Shown in pieces: positions 34,126 to 47,627 of a stretch of 64,000 bases of DNA (its first letter is position 1; each line of letters begins with the position of its first letter). The stretch covers positions 1-64,000 of the forward strand of contig NZ_CP023173.1 of NCBI RefSeq assembly GCF_002290085.1. Reading direction: 5' to 3'. The notes beneath the pieces are model-generated. The model was given only the letters and a program-made list of their open reading frames with translations, had not been told where the DNA came from and ran no database searches. Source of the stretch: Mesoplasma chauliocola. Lineage in GTDB: Bacteria > Bacillota_I > Bacilli_A > Mycoplasmatales > Mycoplasmataceae. The position numbers were made by a program, and so were the translations under genes.

Positions 34126-35718
34126 ATTTTTAAAAATTTTATTTTTTAATTTTATTATGTCTTTTTTAATACTTAAATTTTCTTCAACAATAATATCAGG
34201 ATTTATTTCTCCTTCTCATCCGTCAGTATAAGGATCTTTTTTAAACAGGTTCTCTTGAATTAAAAAAACTATAACATTAATAGCTAAGGAAACTGCAAGT
34301 ATTATCAAGAACCACATACCAGAAAGTTGTAATTCTCAATTTCCGTCTGCTATGTTTTTAGGTTCTCAAATAAATGAGAATATTCCAAAGAAAATAAATA
34401 TAGTCATAAAGAAAGAAGAAATTATTCCACAAACTAAAAATAATTTTGATTGCTCAACTTTTACTCTTTTTGTAAATCTATTAACAATTCCACCAATCAT
34501 AACAACTAAAACCATTATAAACACTAAACAACTAGTACCAGATGAAAATCAATTTATGTAATCTGCGGGTTTATTTAGTAAATCCTCAATAGTTATGACA
34601 TTTTCAGTGTTAATTTTAGAAGATAAACCATCTCAACCTTCTCTAGTTGTACAAATTCCAATAACAATTAAAAAAGAATAAGCAACTATAAAAATTAAAA
34701 ATTGAATAACTCCTGCTTTCTTATAACTCAGTTCTCTATTTTTTGTATAAATAGTTTTATTGTTAGCATCAGAAGCCAAATCAACAATAGCAATATCAAC
34801 AAATATATTTGAACCAAGCAAACAAATTGCCATCAATATAAGATTTGAAATAATTCTGGCAGCAGCACTATCATTACCACCAATCATTTTTTCAAATAAC
34901 TTAACAATTGAACCATCTGGTGAACCTAAGAATAGTGAGAGTGCCATTAATACGTAGAATACAGCGACAAATATCATTCCTGCAAATAAAGCTTTTGGAA
35001 CAACATCCTTGTGAGTAGCTGTTTTTTGTGAATTAGCTATGTAAACATAACCATCAAAAGCAAATAGGATTCCTCCAAATCCACCAAAGAATAAAATTGG
35101 AGATCATTGCTTATTTCCAGTTCCTCACATTGCGCTTGTTCCGCCGGTTTTATCAATTAAAATAAAACCAGCAACAAAAGCAATAACTAAAGGTAAAAAT
35201 TTAATTAGTATTCCGATAACTTGAATTCTTCTATTTACAAATCTCTTGTATATAGAAAGAATTGTACAAGTAATAAAAATACTTATACCAACAATTAAAT
35301 AAATAATTAATTGTTGATAAGGTGCTATTGGAACTCCAATAGCAAGTAGTAAGTAGTTTACTGCTCCAGCAACAAATACGCTTTGTGTACTTGGAATATA
35401 AACTCAACCATACATAATTGAGAAAAAAGAAGCAGTTTTTCTATTTATGAAAATCTTTGCTCAATTCCCCAGTGTCCCGTTTCCAAAGTGTTTTGTAGAC
35501 GAAGATATTTCAATGAATACAACCATTGACATTATACAAATAACCCCAACAAAAGATCAAAGAATTAAAGCAATAATTGGATTATTTGTTTGACTTAATA
35601 ATTCACTATTTTTCATGTAAATACCTGAACCAATAACAGTTCCAATCACCATGACAAATAGTGTTAAAAATTCAAACGTTTTAGTTTTCGTTTTTTTAGT
35701 TTTCATTTCTTTTTTCAT
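34123..35718 (-). CDS. APC-family amino acid permease
   Basis: The 531-aa integral membrane protein starts with the APC signature in helix 1 (VMVIGTVIGSGIYMK) and has about 12 hydrophobic segments, including GGFGGILFAFDGYVYIAN. It probably imports or exchanges amino acids, which mollicutes cannot make. Two starts are possible. The ATG at 35718 has AGAAGGA almost touching it, and the ATG at 35706 has that site 13 bases away; neither spacing is ideal. The charged tail (KKDIIKLKNKIFKN) is cytoplasmic. Substrate unknown. Confidence 0.82.
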
Positions 35719-35782
35719 TCCTTCTAAAAATGTAAGTTATTTTTAATTTTAAACTATTTTTTATTAATATTTCAAAGTATAT

Positions 35783-35806
35783 AAAAAACACTCCTATGAG
35801 TGCTTG
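35783..35806 (-). terminator. serS terminator
   Basis: On the minus strand CACTC-ATAG-GAGTG is followed by TTTTTTAT, directly after the serS stop. Confidence 0.78.
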
Positions 35807-37075
<1,269 letters not shown>

Positions 37076-37226
37076 ATTCCCTCCAAGTCACATTTAGTGA
37101 TTACTATATAAAATTATAATACAAATTAGTTTGTAAAAAATCTATTTATTATTGCATACTAAAGTATTAATATATTTATTTATCTTAAAATAATGTAAAA
37201 TTTAAAATTGAATAGGAGAAATTGAC

Positions 37227-38093
37227 ATGGATTTACAAATTAGAGCAATAAGTCATAAACATAATGCAAAAATAGCAATTGTTGACATAAGCGAAAGCAT
37301 GAGAGAAATTTGTGATTTGCAAGGAACAAATCCTTTTATTAGCGTGGCACTTTCTAAATTTGTTATTGGTAATACATTAATTTCTTTAGATAATAAAGAA
37401 ATGGCAAAAATTAATACAAATTATATTACAAGCAATGGAGCTGCTAAGAAAATGATTGCAGAATTTCAAAATAATAAAATTAGAGCTTATGCTCAAGTAA
37501 AAGACTTTGAAATTGAAAACTATATTCCAAAAATAAGCAATAACCCAATTTATGCAACAGTTGGAACACAAGGGCAACTATTAAATAGTAGAGATATGGG
37601 TCTAAAAGAACCTTATATTTCAACAATTAACACAGATTCTCCAAACATGGATCATATTTGAATGGATTTTTTAAGAGATAGTAATCAAATTGGTTCATTG
37701 CTAACAAGTGATGTAATGCTTGATGATGATTTAAAAATCAAAAAAGTGGTGGGGATTCTAATTCAACTACTTCCAGAACATACACAAGAAGATGTTGAAT
37801 TATTGGAAAATAAGTTAGGCAACACTAGCTACTTATGTGAAATATTAATGAAATCAACTAATTATTATCAAGTTATTAAAGAAATACTGGACGATGCAGA
37901 AATATTAGAAAGTAAAGAACTTATTTTTGAATGCACTTGTACAGATGAAAAAATAATTAATTCAATAAAACTATTGGGTAATAGTGAAATTGAAAAAATA
38001 ATTAAAAATAATGAAGATGTTCATGTTGTTTGTGACTTTTGCAATAAAAATTACACAGTTGAGAATTCAAAGATAAAAGAATTAATTAAATAA
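37227..38093 (+). CDS. hslO: Hsp33 redox-regulated chaperone
   Basis: Hsp33 binds unfolding proteins under oxidative stress. The 288-aa product ends with the zinc/redox centre: C-x-C (FECTCTDE) and, about 30 residues later, C-x-x-C (CDFCNK). The mid-protein GQLLNSRD and QLLPEHTQED are family-typical. The ATG at 37227 follows AGGAGAAATT. Reading through the TGA at 37659-37661 as Trp is needed for the full length. A clear terminator follows. Confidence 0.94.
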
Positions 38094-38098
38094 AATAT

Positions 38099-38130
38099 GT
38101 ATTTGTCTTTTAAAAATAGACAAATATTTT
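38099..38130 (+). terminator. hslO terminator
   Basis: TATTTGTCT pairs with AGACAAATA across a 9-nt loop and is followed by TTTTTTATTTTT. Confidence 0.82.
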
Positions 38131-38216
38131 TTATTTTTATAGTTAAATAATGTAAAATTATTAAGATATTGTTTTAACTATTTTAAAAAATAAAAAAAGG
38201 AAAGAATGGGGTTAAA

Positions 38217-39800
38217 ATGGCTGACACTAAAAAAACTATCAATAATAACACTTGGTCTAAAGCTACCAAGACTAATGTAGTAAATTCAAAAGAACATGAT
38301 GTTATTAAAAAAACTAAATCTCAACCAGTAGAAGTTGAGCAAGCTAAAAAAGAAATTAAACCTGCTAAAGTTGAAAAACAGGCTGAACCAAAAGCAAATA
38401 GAGTTATTGAAAAGGAAATTGTAAATAAGCAGGTAGAACCAAAACAAATAACTAAAAGTGAAGAAAAATTAATTGCAAAAATAAATGAAAAGCAGTTAAT
38501 AAAACAAAAACTAAAAGAAGAAAAATTAGCTAAAAAACAAAATAAGGAAGCAGCTAAGAAAATTTATAAAGAACAATTAGAGCAAGAGCGCCAAAATAAA
38601 ATTGCTAAAATTGAAGAAGAAAAAAGATTAGCAAAAGACGAAAAAAACGCTAAAGAAAAAGCACAGGCTGAAGAAGCAAAGAAAGCTGAGTTAGCTGAGA
38701 AAAAAAGATTAGAGACTGAAACAAAAGAAAAAGCTTTAGCTGATAAATTAGCTTTAGCAGAAGCAAAGAAAGCTGCAGAAATAATAGAAAATCAAAAAAT
38801 AGCAGAAGCAAAAAAACAGGAGTTAGAAAATATGGAAAATAATAAGACAACTAAAAAAACTCCATCTGTAAAACAACAAGAAGTTGCAGAAGTTAAAGTA
38901 TTTAAAGTTGATTCTCAAGCAGAACGTCAATTTATAGAAGTTGAACCTAAATTAAACTTCGATAAAGGAGTAAAAGGTTTAAAACAAAAAAATAAATATC
39001 AAAAACAATTAACAAATAAGTACTCAAAACAAATTTTGAGTGAAGGTGCTATTGTTACTACAACTAATTGCAAACCAAGTGTTGACGAACACATTATTGA
39101 ACTTAAGGATGTTAGAAAGTCTTACATTACAGGAGATTTAGAAACACCAATCCTTAAAGGAATTGATATTAAATTAGATAAAGGAGACTTTATTGTAATA
39201 TTAGGCCCATCAGGTTCAGGAAAAACAACATTCCTAAATGTTATTTCAGGATTAGATAAAGCAACTGAAGGAGATGTATTTATTTTAGGTTCAAACTTAA
39301 CATTATTAAAAGATTCTCACTTAACTAAATTTAGAAGAAAAAATGTAGGATTTATTTTCCAACAATATAACCTTTTAACAAACTTGACTTCAAAAGAAAA
39401 TGCTGAAGTTGGTCAAAACCTTGCAAACAAAGACAAACAAGGAATGTCAATTGAAGATATTTTTGAAACAATTGGTATGAAAGAACAAATGAACAAGTAC
39501 CCTCACCAAATGTCTGGGGGACAACAACAAAGGGTTTCTATTGCTAGAGCGTTAGCTAAAAATCCTGAAATTCTATTTGCTGATGAACCAACAGGAGCAT
39601 TAGATGAAGAAATGGGACGTAAAGTATTAGAAATTTTAGTTAAAGTTAACCGTGAACAAAAAACAACAATTGTTGTTGTTACACATAACCCTAATATTGC
39701 TAAAATTGCAAATACAGTTATTCATATTAAAAATGGACTTATTGATAATCTAGAAAAAAATAAAAAACCAGCAGATCCAAAAACAATTGAATGATCATAG
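38217..39800 (+). CDS. ABC ATPase of the LolD/MacB group with a charged N-terminal tail
   Basis: The 527-aa protein has two parts. Residues 1 to about 270 are Lys/Glu/Ala-rich and low-complexity, with long helical stretches such as KKAELAEKKRLETETKEK, like TolA-type linkers. The ABC domain follows (about 295-515): Walker A GPSGSGKTT (about 330-338), signature MSGGQQQR (about 432-439), Walker B LFADEPTGALD. These are LolD/MacB features of ATPases that pair with FtsX-type permeases, but no such permease gene is adjacent. It may drive a mechanotransmission-type or lipoprotein-processing complex. The frame includes the terminal W-S past a TGA. Start ATG 38217 has only a weak GGGG site; AAAGGAAAG lies further upstream. 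Confidence 0.88.
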
Positions 39801-39801
39801 T

Positions 39802-39832
39802 AATAAACCTATTAAGGTTTATTTTTTTATTT
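39802..39832 (+). terminator. Terminator after the LolD/MacB-type ATPase
   Basis: AATAAACCT / AGGTTTATT stem with a following T run. Confidence 0.82.
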
Positions 39833-39850
39833 TTTTACTAAAAGAAGTTT

Positions 39851-39856
39851 ATAATT
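39851..39856 (+). promoter_or_regulatory. Promoter -10 of ABC system A
   Basis: A perfect TATAAT lies 34 bases before the lipoprotein start. No riboswitch-like structure fits in the short leader, unlike system B. Confidence 0.5.
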
Positions 39857-39889
39857 AAAAATATATAAAAAGAAAGATGTTGAAATAAA

Positions 39890-42016
39890 ATGAAAAAACT
39901 ATTATTAACACTATCATCTGTACTTGTAGTTGGTGTAAGCACAAGTACCCTAATTTCATGTGGTATAAAACCAGAAAATGAAGTTGTTTTTATGTTATTT
40001 GGTACAACAAGTAGTAATGGTGACCAAGAAAAAAGAAAGAATTTTCAAGATATTGCTGAAAGCTATAATCAAGCTTATAAAAATGAACCAGATTTTGTTC
40101 CAGTAAAAGTTGTAATGAGAAGCTCTAATTACTTAGATTTAGCTATTCAATCAGGAGACAATTTACCAGATTTATATGTTTCATACGTTGATGCTGCTTC
40201 TACTTATGTTGATTCATCAATTGGTAATCAAGTTAGAGATATGAAAGAATCAATGGGCGAAGGTTTTAAAAAATTTGAAGAAGATTTAATAACTCCTGCT
40301 TTTATGGAAGAAGGTCAATATAAAAACACTCAAATAGTTTTACCTTTTGGAAAATCTTTTGATATTTCTGTAATTAATGTTAATTTATTTATTCAATTTA
40401 TGGCTTTGTTTCCAGAATTAGTCACTTTATCAGTCAATTTATCAGATAATTTTAATGAATATAACAAGCAAAGAAGTGACCTTTTAGATGGATCTGAAGA
40501 ATGAGTAAAAACTAAAATATTCAGAGAGGGTTTGAGTTTATCTAAAACACAATCAGACAATGATTCAATTAGCATTGATCAAAATGTTTATGATTCTTTG
40601 GTGGAAGAAATGAAAAAAGTTAAGGATGTAAATTTAATTAAAGAATTTTTTAACTCAACTGAAAATGTTTTGAACGTTGCAAGTGCATTTAGAGAAATTG
40701 TAGATAATGATGGTTTGGATGTAACGGTAACATTAAATGAAGCAGATAAATCAAAATCAGTTAAACCAAATGAAACATATAATTTTGCTTTTGGAATGGA
40801 TTCAATTGATAATAAATATTACATGGATTATGCAGCAACTAAAGGTGCTAAAGAAGGTGTAATTAATGTAGAAGATTCAATTTCACCAAGTCCAGACAAA
40901 GATTTTTGATATAGCACTACTTATAATAATAAAATAGCAAACATAGAACTTAATCCTTATTCACAAGGTTTCTTAAATACAACTAAATATTTACAAGGTA
41001 TGAAAGACATAGCTTTAAAAAATGATAAAGCATCAAGTACTGAGTGAAGAGACCAGTGAAATGGAGTGTTTTCAGCAGCAAGAAGAACAAGTACAACGCA
41101 AAACTGGGTAACAGAAGATTTTGTTAAATCAACAATGTTCATGGCAAGTGCATCATCAGCAAACGATATTTACTTTACTGATCAATTTAAAGACAAAGAT
41201 GTACAAATAATTAATAATGGAACTGAAATAAACGGAAAAGCAACATACAGACCAGTAAGCAAAGCTGATGTTATTACAACATCAACAACAAATGGTGAAA
41301 ATTCAAATGGTAAATCAGTTTTTCTTTCTCAAGGAAGAGGAATTGCAGGATTTAAATCTAATGGAAATAATGCGGCTGCAAAAGAAAAATCAGTAACAAA
41401 TTTTTTAAACTACATGATGCAACCAATTCAAACTGCTCAATATGGTTTAAAAACAAGTTATATGCCAGCAACAAAATCAGGAATGTCAATTTATGAAAGT
41501 TATTTAGATGGAAGTTATAATAATACTTCTGATGAAATAAAAAAAGTCGATAAATTGAGTAATGTTATCATGGAAATAGAAAAAGATTATTTTAATAATC
41601 CTATTGATAAGCAAGAAGCAAAAGCATTGATTCCAGAATATTTCCAACAAATTAAAGATTCAACAGGAAACCCAGAAGTTAAGGCTGGTGTAAGTTCTGT
41701 TAATACAGCATTTATTAAAGATTATTTAGATCCTTTAATTAAAGGAGAAAGAGATGACATTGAACTAGTTTCTTCAAAAGCAATACCAACAACTGATATT
41801 ATTCGTTCAAGTTTAAAACCTGCTCTTACAGGAACAGGGGGTCTACTTGATTTAAGAGCATCAGGTGGTGCAAGAGAAATTGGATTGGATAAATTATTAG
41901 AAGATGGTAATCAATATTACAATCTTTCAAGATATATAAGAACTTATCAAAATCAAGAGTTTTATAGACAAATTAATGTAAAAATCACAGAAAACCCTAA
42001 TACAACTAAAAAGTAA
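39890..42016 (+). CDS. Solute-binding lipoprotein of ABC system A
   Basis: The 708-aa protein has a lipoprotein signal peptide ending TLISC, with Cys24 as the lipidation site. It should therefore sit on the outer face of the membrane. It resembles extracellular solute-binding proteins of the carbohydrate-uptake (CUT1) type but is much longer than the usual 420 or so residues, as are mycoplasma relatives. It is a paralogue of the lipoprotein at 47628: both share VLPFGKS.D.SVINV, FGMDSIDNKYYMDYAA-like and SYMPATKSGMSIYESYLDG-like segments. Two permease genes follow in the same operon. The ligand is unknown; the family annotation says sugar, but see the system B operon. Confidence 0.85.
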
Positions 42017-42044
42017 AAAAGCTTTTAGTGATGGAGAATAATTA

Positions 42045-43013
42045 ATGAAAAAATGAGATAAAGGATTCATAATAAACAGAACAAATTTATCTAAAAAAAA
42101 CGCAAATAATTTAGAAAAAGGCAGATTTGATATTTTCAATCAATTGATTTGAATATTACCAGCATTCTTCTTTATTTGTGTTTTTTCATATTTTTCAATT
42201 TATATAGTTTTTAAATTTGGTTTAAGTGAAAATGGAGGTCAAGGAGTTTTTAAGCTTAGTTTTACATCTATAAAAAACCTATTTACAGATCCGCTGAAAG
42301 AATTCCCAATAGCTTTAAGAAATACATTATTATATGTTACTCTATCGGTTCCAATATCATTACTTCTTTCACTATGAGTAGGTAAGTCTTTGAGTAATGT
42401 TTTAAATAAAAAAGCTTTTGCTTTTTTTCAGTCAGCATTATTCTTGCCATATGTAACTTCTTCATTAGCTGTTGCTATGGCTTTCTCAATGATTTTTTCA
42501 AATAGTGGTAATTCACTACTAGCACAGTTGCTAAGCAAATTTGGATTAGAAAATATTGATTGAACAAAACCTAAAAATGCTATAACTATGACAACAATAT
42601 TTGGAATTTGAAGAATGTTACCATTTCAAATTATTTTATTTACCGCAGCATTTTTAAAAGTTGACAAAAGACTTTATCAAGCAGCAGCAGTAGATGGTAT
42701 ACCTAGATGACAACAATATTGAAAAATTTCTATACCACAAATTATGCCAGTAATTGTTTATATGATAACAACAAGTATAATTGGATCATTAAAATTTATA
42801 CCTTTTGGCTTATTTGCTGATTATGATGAAGCAGTAAAGGCAAGTGCACAAACTGCAGTTTATTATATATTTGCACAAATTAATACTGGAGTTGGCTCTT
42901 TGGCTTCTTATAGTAAAGCAGGAGCAGCAGCTATTATATTGATGCTTATAATTCTTGTAATAACAATTTTTAATGCAATATTAAGTAAATATCTTAGAAA
43001 GAAATTTAGATAG
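42045..43013 (+). CDS. ABC permease, UgpA/MsmF type (system A)
   Basis: The 322-aa membrane protein has about six hydrophobic segments. The ATPase-contact EAA loop is visible in RLYQAAAVDGIPRWQQYWKISIPQI. It forms a heterodimer with the next gene's product. It starts 28 bases after the lipoprotein stop, behind GGAGAA. The N-terminal 30 residues are basic and cytoplasmic. It is closely similar to the system B permease at 52181, including SALFLPYVTSSLAVAMAF. Confidence 0.92.
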
Positions 43014-43027
43014 GTTAGGTGATAGAT

Positions 43028-44206
43028 ATGAAGAAAAGTTATATAACTTCGCAAATAGCTTTCACTAAATCTGAAGTTAAATTTGAAAAACGAAAAAATA
43101 AATATAATCTTGCAATATTGAAAAGAGACTTATTTATTGAAAATAAGCAAAAGCAAATAATATATAGTAAAAATATATTTAAAAAAATATATTTGCAAAC
43201 TATTTTGTTTTTTGTTTTAGCATTTATTAAAAAATATATTAATGTAAGACACAGAAATTATTTAAATCAAATAAGCAAAAGAAATTCAAAAACTTTAAAA
43301 TTGGCAGGAGATTTCTGATATAAAAGAATATTTTTAAATATATCAACTTATTCAGCAATAATTTTAATGCTAATCTTTTTAATTTTTCCATTTTATTGAA
43401 TGCTTATGACTTCTTTTAAACCTTATTCAGAAGTAAGACCTGGTGTTTTGGAATCTTTATGGCCAAAAGAATGAACACTTCAAGCATATAAAGATATGTT
43501 TAAATATATAAATGCTGAGGGCAATCCTGATTCAATTTCAATACCAAGATTTTTCTTTAACTCATTTTTAGTAGCTTCATTAACAACTATTTTGCAACTT
43601 GTTGTTTCAGTTCTTGCTGGTTTTGCAATTTATAATTGAAGAACAAAACTTAATCCTTTACTTTTAATTATTATTTTCTCAATTATGATGGTTCCAGCTG
43701 AGTCTCTTTTATTAGGTAGATATTGAATAACTGTGCAAATGCAATGAAGAGATTCTATAACGGCCTTAATTGTCCCTTTTATAGGTAATGTATTTACGGT
43801 TTATTTAATGAGTAATGCATTTTATGATTTAAGTAAAGATTTAAAAAGAGCTTCTAAAATAGATGGTTTAAACTCATTTCAATATTTTTTAAAAATTGCA
43901 GTACCAGCAGTTAGTGGTGCCATTTTGACAGCTGGAATAATCGCTTTTATTGATTCTTGAAATGCAGTATTGTGACCAATAACTGTTATGGACAAAGATA
44001 CTGGACAATGAAGAACAATACCAATGCTACTTTATTCAATAATGTATTCTGATGGAATTATTCCAGGTGAACAATTAAATCCAAATAATATTAAAATGGC
44101 TGCATGCATCATTTCAATTATTCCAATGATAGTTATATTCTTGCTATTTCAAAAATGAATTATAAAAGGCTTATCAAGACCTGGAACAAATACAAACAAA
44201 GGATAA
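43028..44206 (+). CDS. ABC permease, UgpE/MsmG type (system A)
   Basis: The 392-aa partner permease has an unusually long basic N-terminal extension of about 100 residues before the first CUT1-type segment (IFPFYWMLMTSFK). The EAA loop is DLSKDLKRASKIDGLNSFQYFLKIAVPA. The start at 43028 follows TTAGGTG. An in-frame GTG at 43019 is possible but unnecessary. No ATPase gene follows; a terminator closes the operon. The ATPase is probably shared with system B. Confidence 0.92.
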
Positions 44207-44217
44207 ATATACTTTTG

Positions 44218-44230
44218 AGAACTCTAAGGG
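44218..44230 (+). terminator. Terminator of ABC operon A
   Basis: AGAACTC / GGGTTCT hairpin (with a G-U pair) and TTTTTT, just after the permease stop. It shows that the operon ends without an ATPase gene. Confidence 0.78.
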
Positions 44231-44280
44231 TTCTTTTTTGTTAAGTATTTGTTAAAATAAAAAAAGAAAAGAGTGATTTT

Positions 44281-44598
44281 ATGCCAATCTTAAAATTTAA
44301 TGGAGCAACTGAACAACAAGTAAAAGAGTATTCAAAAAAGATAAATGAGTTAGTTGATTTAGTTGTTGCAAAACCTGAAGCAATACTATTGATGAACAAT
44401 AATAATGAAATTTATGTAGCACCAAATACAAATAAAAGAATATACATAGAGGTTGAGTGATTGAAAAGACCAGAAGAAGCTAGAATAGCTTTAGTTAAAC
44501 ATTTAACTGACTTTTTTGGTGGAGAAGGCGTTAACGTTTCTGTTAATTTTAATGAAATAAATAATAACTTATATGTCAATAATGTTAAAAGAGGTTAA
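44281..44598 (+). CDS. DUF1904-family protein (tautomerase-like fold)
   Basis: This small 105-aa protein resembles DUF1904: the start PILKFNGATEQQVKEYSKKI, the middle YIEVEWLKRPEEARIALVKHL and the end VNFNEINNNLYVNN follow the family pattern. The N-terminal Pro after Met is as in MIF/tautomerase-like folds. Function unknown. It contains one TGA Trp. It is directly followed (2 bases) by dus and then lysS, so all three are in one operon and its role may be linked to translation. Confidence 0.75.
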
Positions 44599-44600
44599 GA

Positions 44601-45578
44601 ATGAAAATAGGAAATATAGAAATAAAAGGTAAATTAGTACAAGGTCCGATGGCTGGTGTTTCTAACCCTCCATTTAGATTAATATCAAAAGAGCAAGGCG
44701 CTAATTTAGTATGTGCTGAGATGGTATCTGTTGAAGGTATGACTCATAATAATAAGAAAACTTTTAGTATGTTAACTGTTGAAAAAGCAGAACACCCAAT
44801 GAGTATGCAAATTTTTGGTAATGATGTTGAATCATTTATTGTTGCAACAAAGTGAATTGAAGAAAATGTTGATTGTGACATTATTGATTTAAATATTGGT
44901 TGCCCTGCTCCAAAAGTCGCAGTTAGATCTGCAAGTGGATCAAGTTTATTAAAAACACCAGAATTAATTTATGATATTGTTAAGGCTGTTGTTGAAAATA
45001 CAACAAAACCTGTAACAGCAAAAATTAGATTAGGTTGAGACAAGGAAAGTGTTAATGCTGTTGAAGTTTCAAAACTAATTGAAAAAGCAGGAGCTAGTGG
45101 TATAACAGTTCATGGAAGAACAAGAAGTGAATTTTATTCAGGTCACGCTGATTGAGAAAAAATTAAAGAAGTTAAAGAAGCAGTTAATATTCCGGTTATT
45201 GGTAATGGTGATGTTATTGACGGACCAAGCGCCAAAGCAATGTTAGATTTAACTGGTTGTGATGGTGTTATGATTTCAAGGGGTTGTCAAGGAAATCCAT
45301 GAATTTTTAAACAAATTGCATATTACTTAGAAACTGGTGAAGAATTAGCTAAGCCAACTTTTATGGAATGAAAAGAAACAGTATTAAAGCATGCTAAAAT
45401 GTTAATAGATTATAAAGAAGATGAAACTGGTGCTATTAGAGAGTTTAGAAAACATCTAACTTGATATTTAGCAGTTTTACCAAAAACAGAAATTTTAAAT
45501 CAATTAAAAGAAGAAGCAAATAAAATAAATACATTTAAAGATTTAGAATTAATTATAGAAAAGTATAAAGAGGTATAA
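44601..45578 (+). CDS. dus: tRNA-dihydrouridine synthase
   Basis: Dus reduces specific uridines of tRNA to dihydrouridine using FMN and NADPH. The 325-aa product shows the TIM-barrel start LVQGPMAGVSNPPFR and the catalytic Cys in LNIGCPAPKV. It also has KIRLGW, VHGRTR, and the FMN-phosphate site GNGDV with ISRGCQGNPW. It is of the DusB type. It is translationally coupled with the DUF1904 gene before it and with lysS after it (1-base spacer); the dusB-lysS pair is common in Firmicutes. Confidence 0.95.
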
Positions 45579-45579
45579 A

Positions 45580-47079
<1,500 letters not shown>

Positions 47080-47082
47080 TTT

Positions 47083-47303
47083 ATGTCAAAAAATAAAGAA
47101 GAAAATAATAAGAAGTATGATTTTTAGTTTTGCTTAACATAAGTTTAGTTATTAATATTATGTTAAAAAAGCTGAAAAAATGCAGTTTGTAGAAAAAGAA
47201 ATAGTATTCATTATTTTAGGAATATTTTTAGTTTATATTTTTGGATATAATTGTAGGCAATAAAAAACTTTATGATTATGTAAAAATAACAAATAAGAAA
47301 TAA
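47083..47303 (+). pseudogene. Decayed small membrane protein gene
   Basis: Pieces in different frames read MSKNKEENNKKYDF, then VKKAEKMQFVEKEIVFIILGIFLVYIFGY with one membrane helix, then KKLYDYVKITNKK and a stop. At least two frameshifts are needed to join them. I do not recognise a family. It could also be neutral spacer with chance open stretches. Confidence 0.4.
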
Positions 47304-47306
47304 ACA

Positions 47307-47351
47307 AGAGGCATAGCAAAGGTGAGAATAAAATCACGTTTGTATGCCTCT
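47307..47351 (+). other. Long two-tier hairpin after the lysS operon
   Basis: AGAGGCATA pairs with TATGCCTCT (9 bp). Inside, after a one-base bulge, CAAAGGTGA pairs with TCACGTTTG with one mismatch, leaving an 8-nt loop. The total is 45 bases, richer in GC than its surroundings. Only CTTTTAGAG follows, so it is an atypical terminator at best. It could be a terminator, an RNA processing site or a small structured RNA. Confidence 0.6.
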
Positions 47352-47449
47352 CTTTTAGAGTTGTTTATCTTATTTTTTGTATATATAATTATAATTTAAA
47401 AAAAATGAAAATGTTTGTAAAGTTGATAATTGTTTTAAAAATATTAAAT

Positions 47450-47455
47450 TATAAT
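47450..47455 (+). promoter_or_regulatory. Likely promoter -10 of ABC operon B
   Basis: TATAAT lies 28 bases before the aptamer. Transcription from here would start close to the aptamer's 5' strand. Possible -35 hexamers (TTGATA 47423-47428, TTGTTT 47430-47435) have poor spacing. Confidence 0.45.
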
Positions 47456-47482
47456 TATTTTAACTTAATAATATTATATTGA

Positions 47483-47545
47483 ACTTATACATGGTAACAT
47501 AATGGGTTATTGTCCCGCCTCCAAACCTATTTGGAGACTGTAAGA
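47483..47545 (+). promoter_or_regulatory. 2'-deoxyguanosine (purine-class) riboswitch aptamer
   Basis: The three-way junction of the purine class is complete. P1 pairs CTTATAC (47484-47490) with the CTGTAAG strand. P2 pairs GTAAC with GTTAT around the loop ATAATGG. P3 is a perfect 7-bp CTCCAAA / TTTGGAG with loop CCTA, and the joining strand is TGTCCCGC. From memory it matches the Mesoplasma florum 2'-dG-I aptamer almost base for base, including ACTTATACA, the L2 loop ATAATGG and CCTATTTGGAGACT. The junction C that pairs with the guanine base is kept (GAC-T). It lies 83 bases before the lipoprotein start. The expression platform is unclear: only a weak AAAATAATTTT-T tract follows. Confidence 0.88.
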
Positions 47546-47627
47546 TCAAAATAATTTTTTTTGTAGTAGTTTATATGTTGTTATTAAGTGGTTTTATAAA
47601 TATATTTAAAAAGGGGAAAATTAATTT

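Noticed and set aside
47483-47545. tRNA or ordinary terminator
   Set aside because: There is no acceptor stem or anticodon arm, and no T run after the stem. The three-way junction fits the purine riboswitch fold instead.
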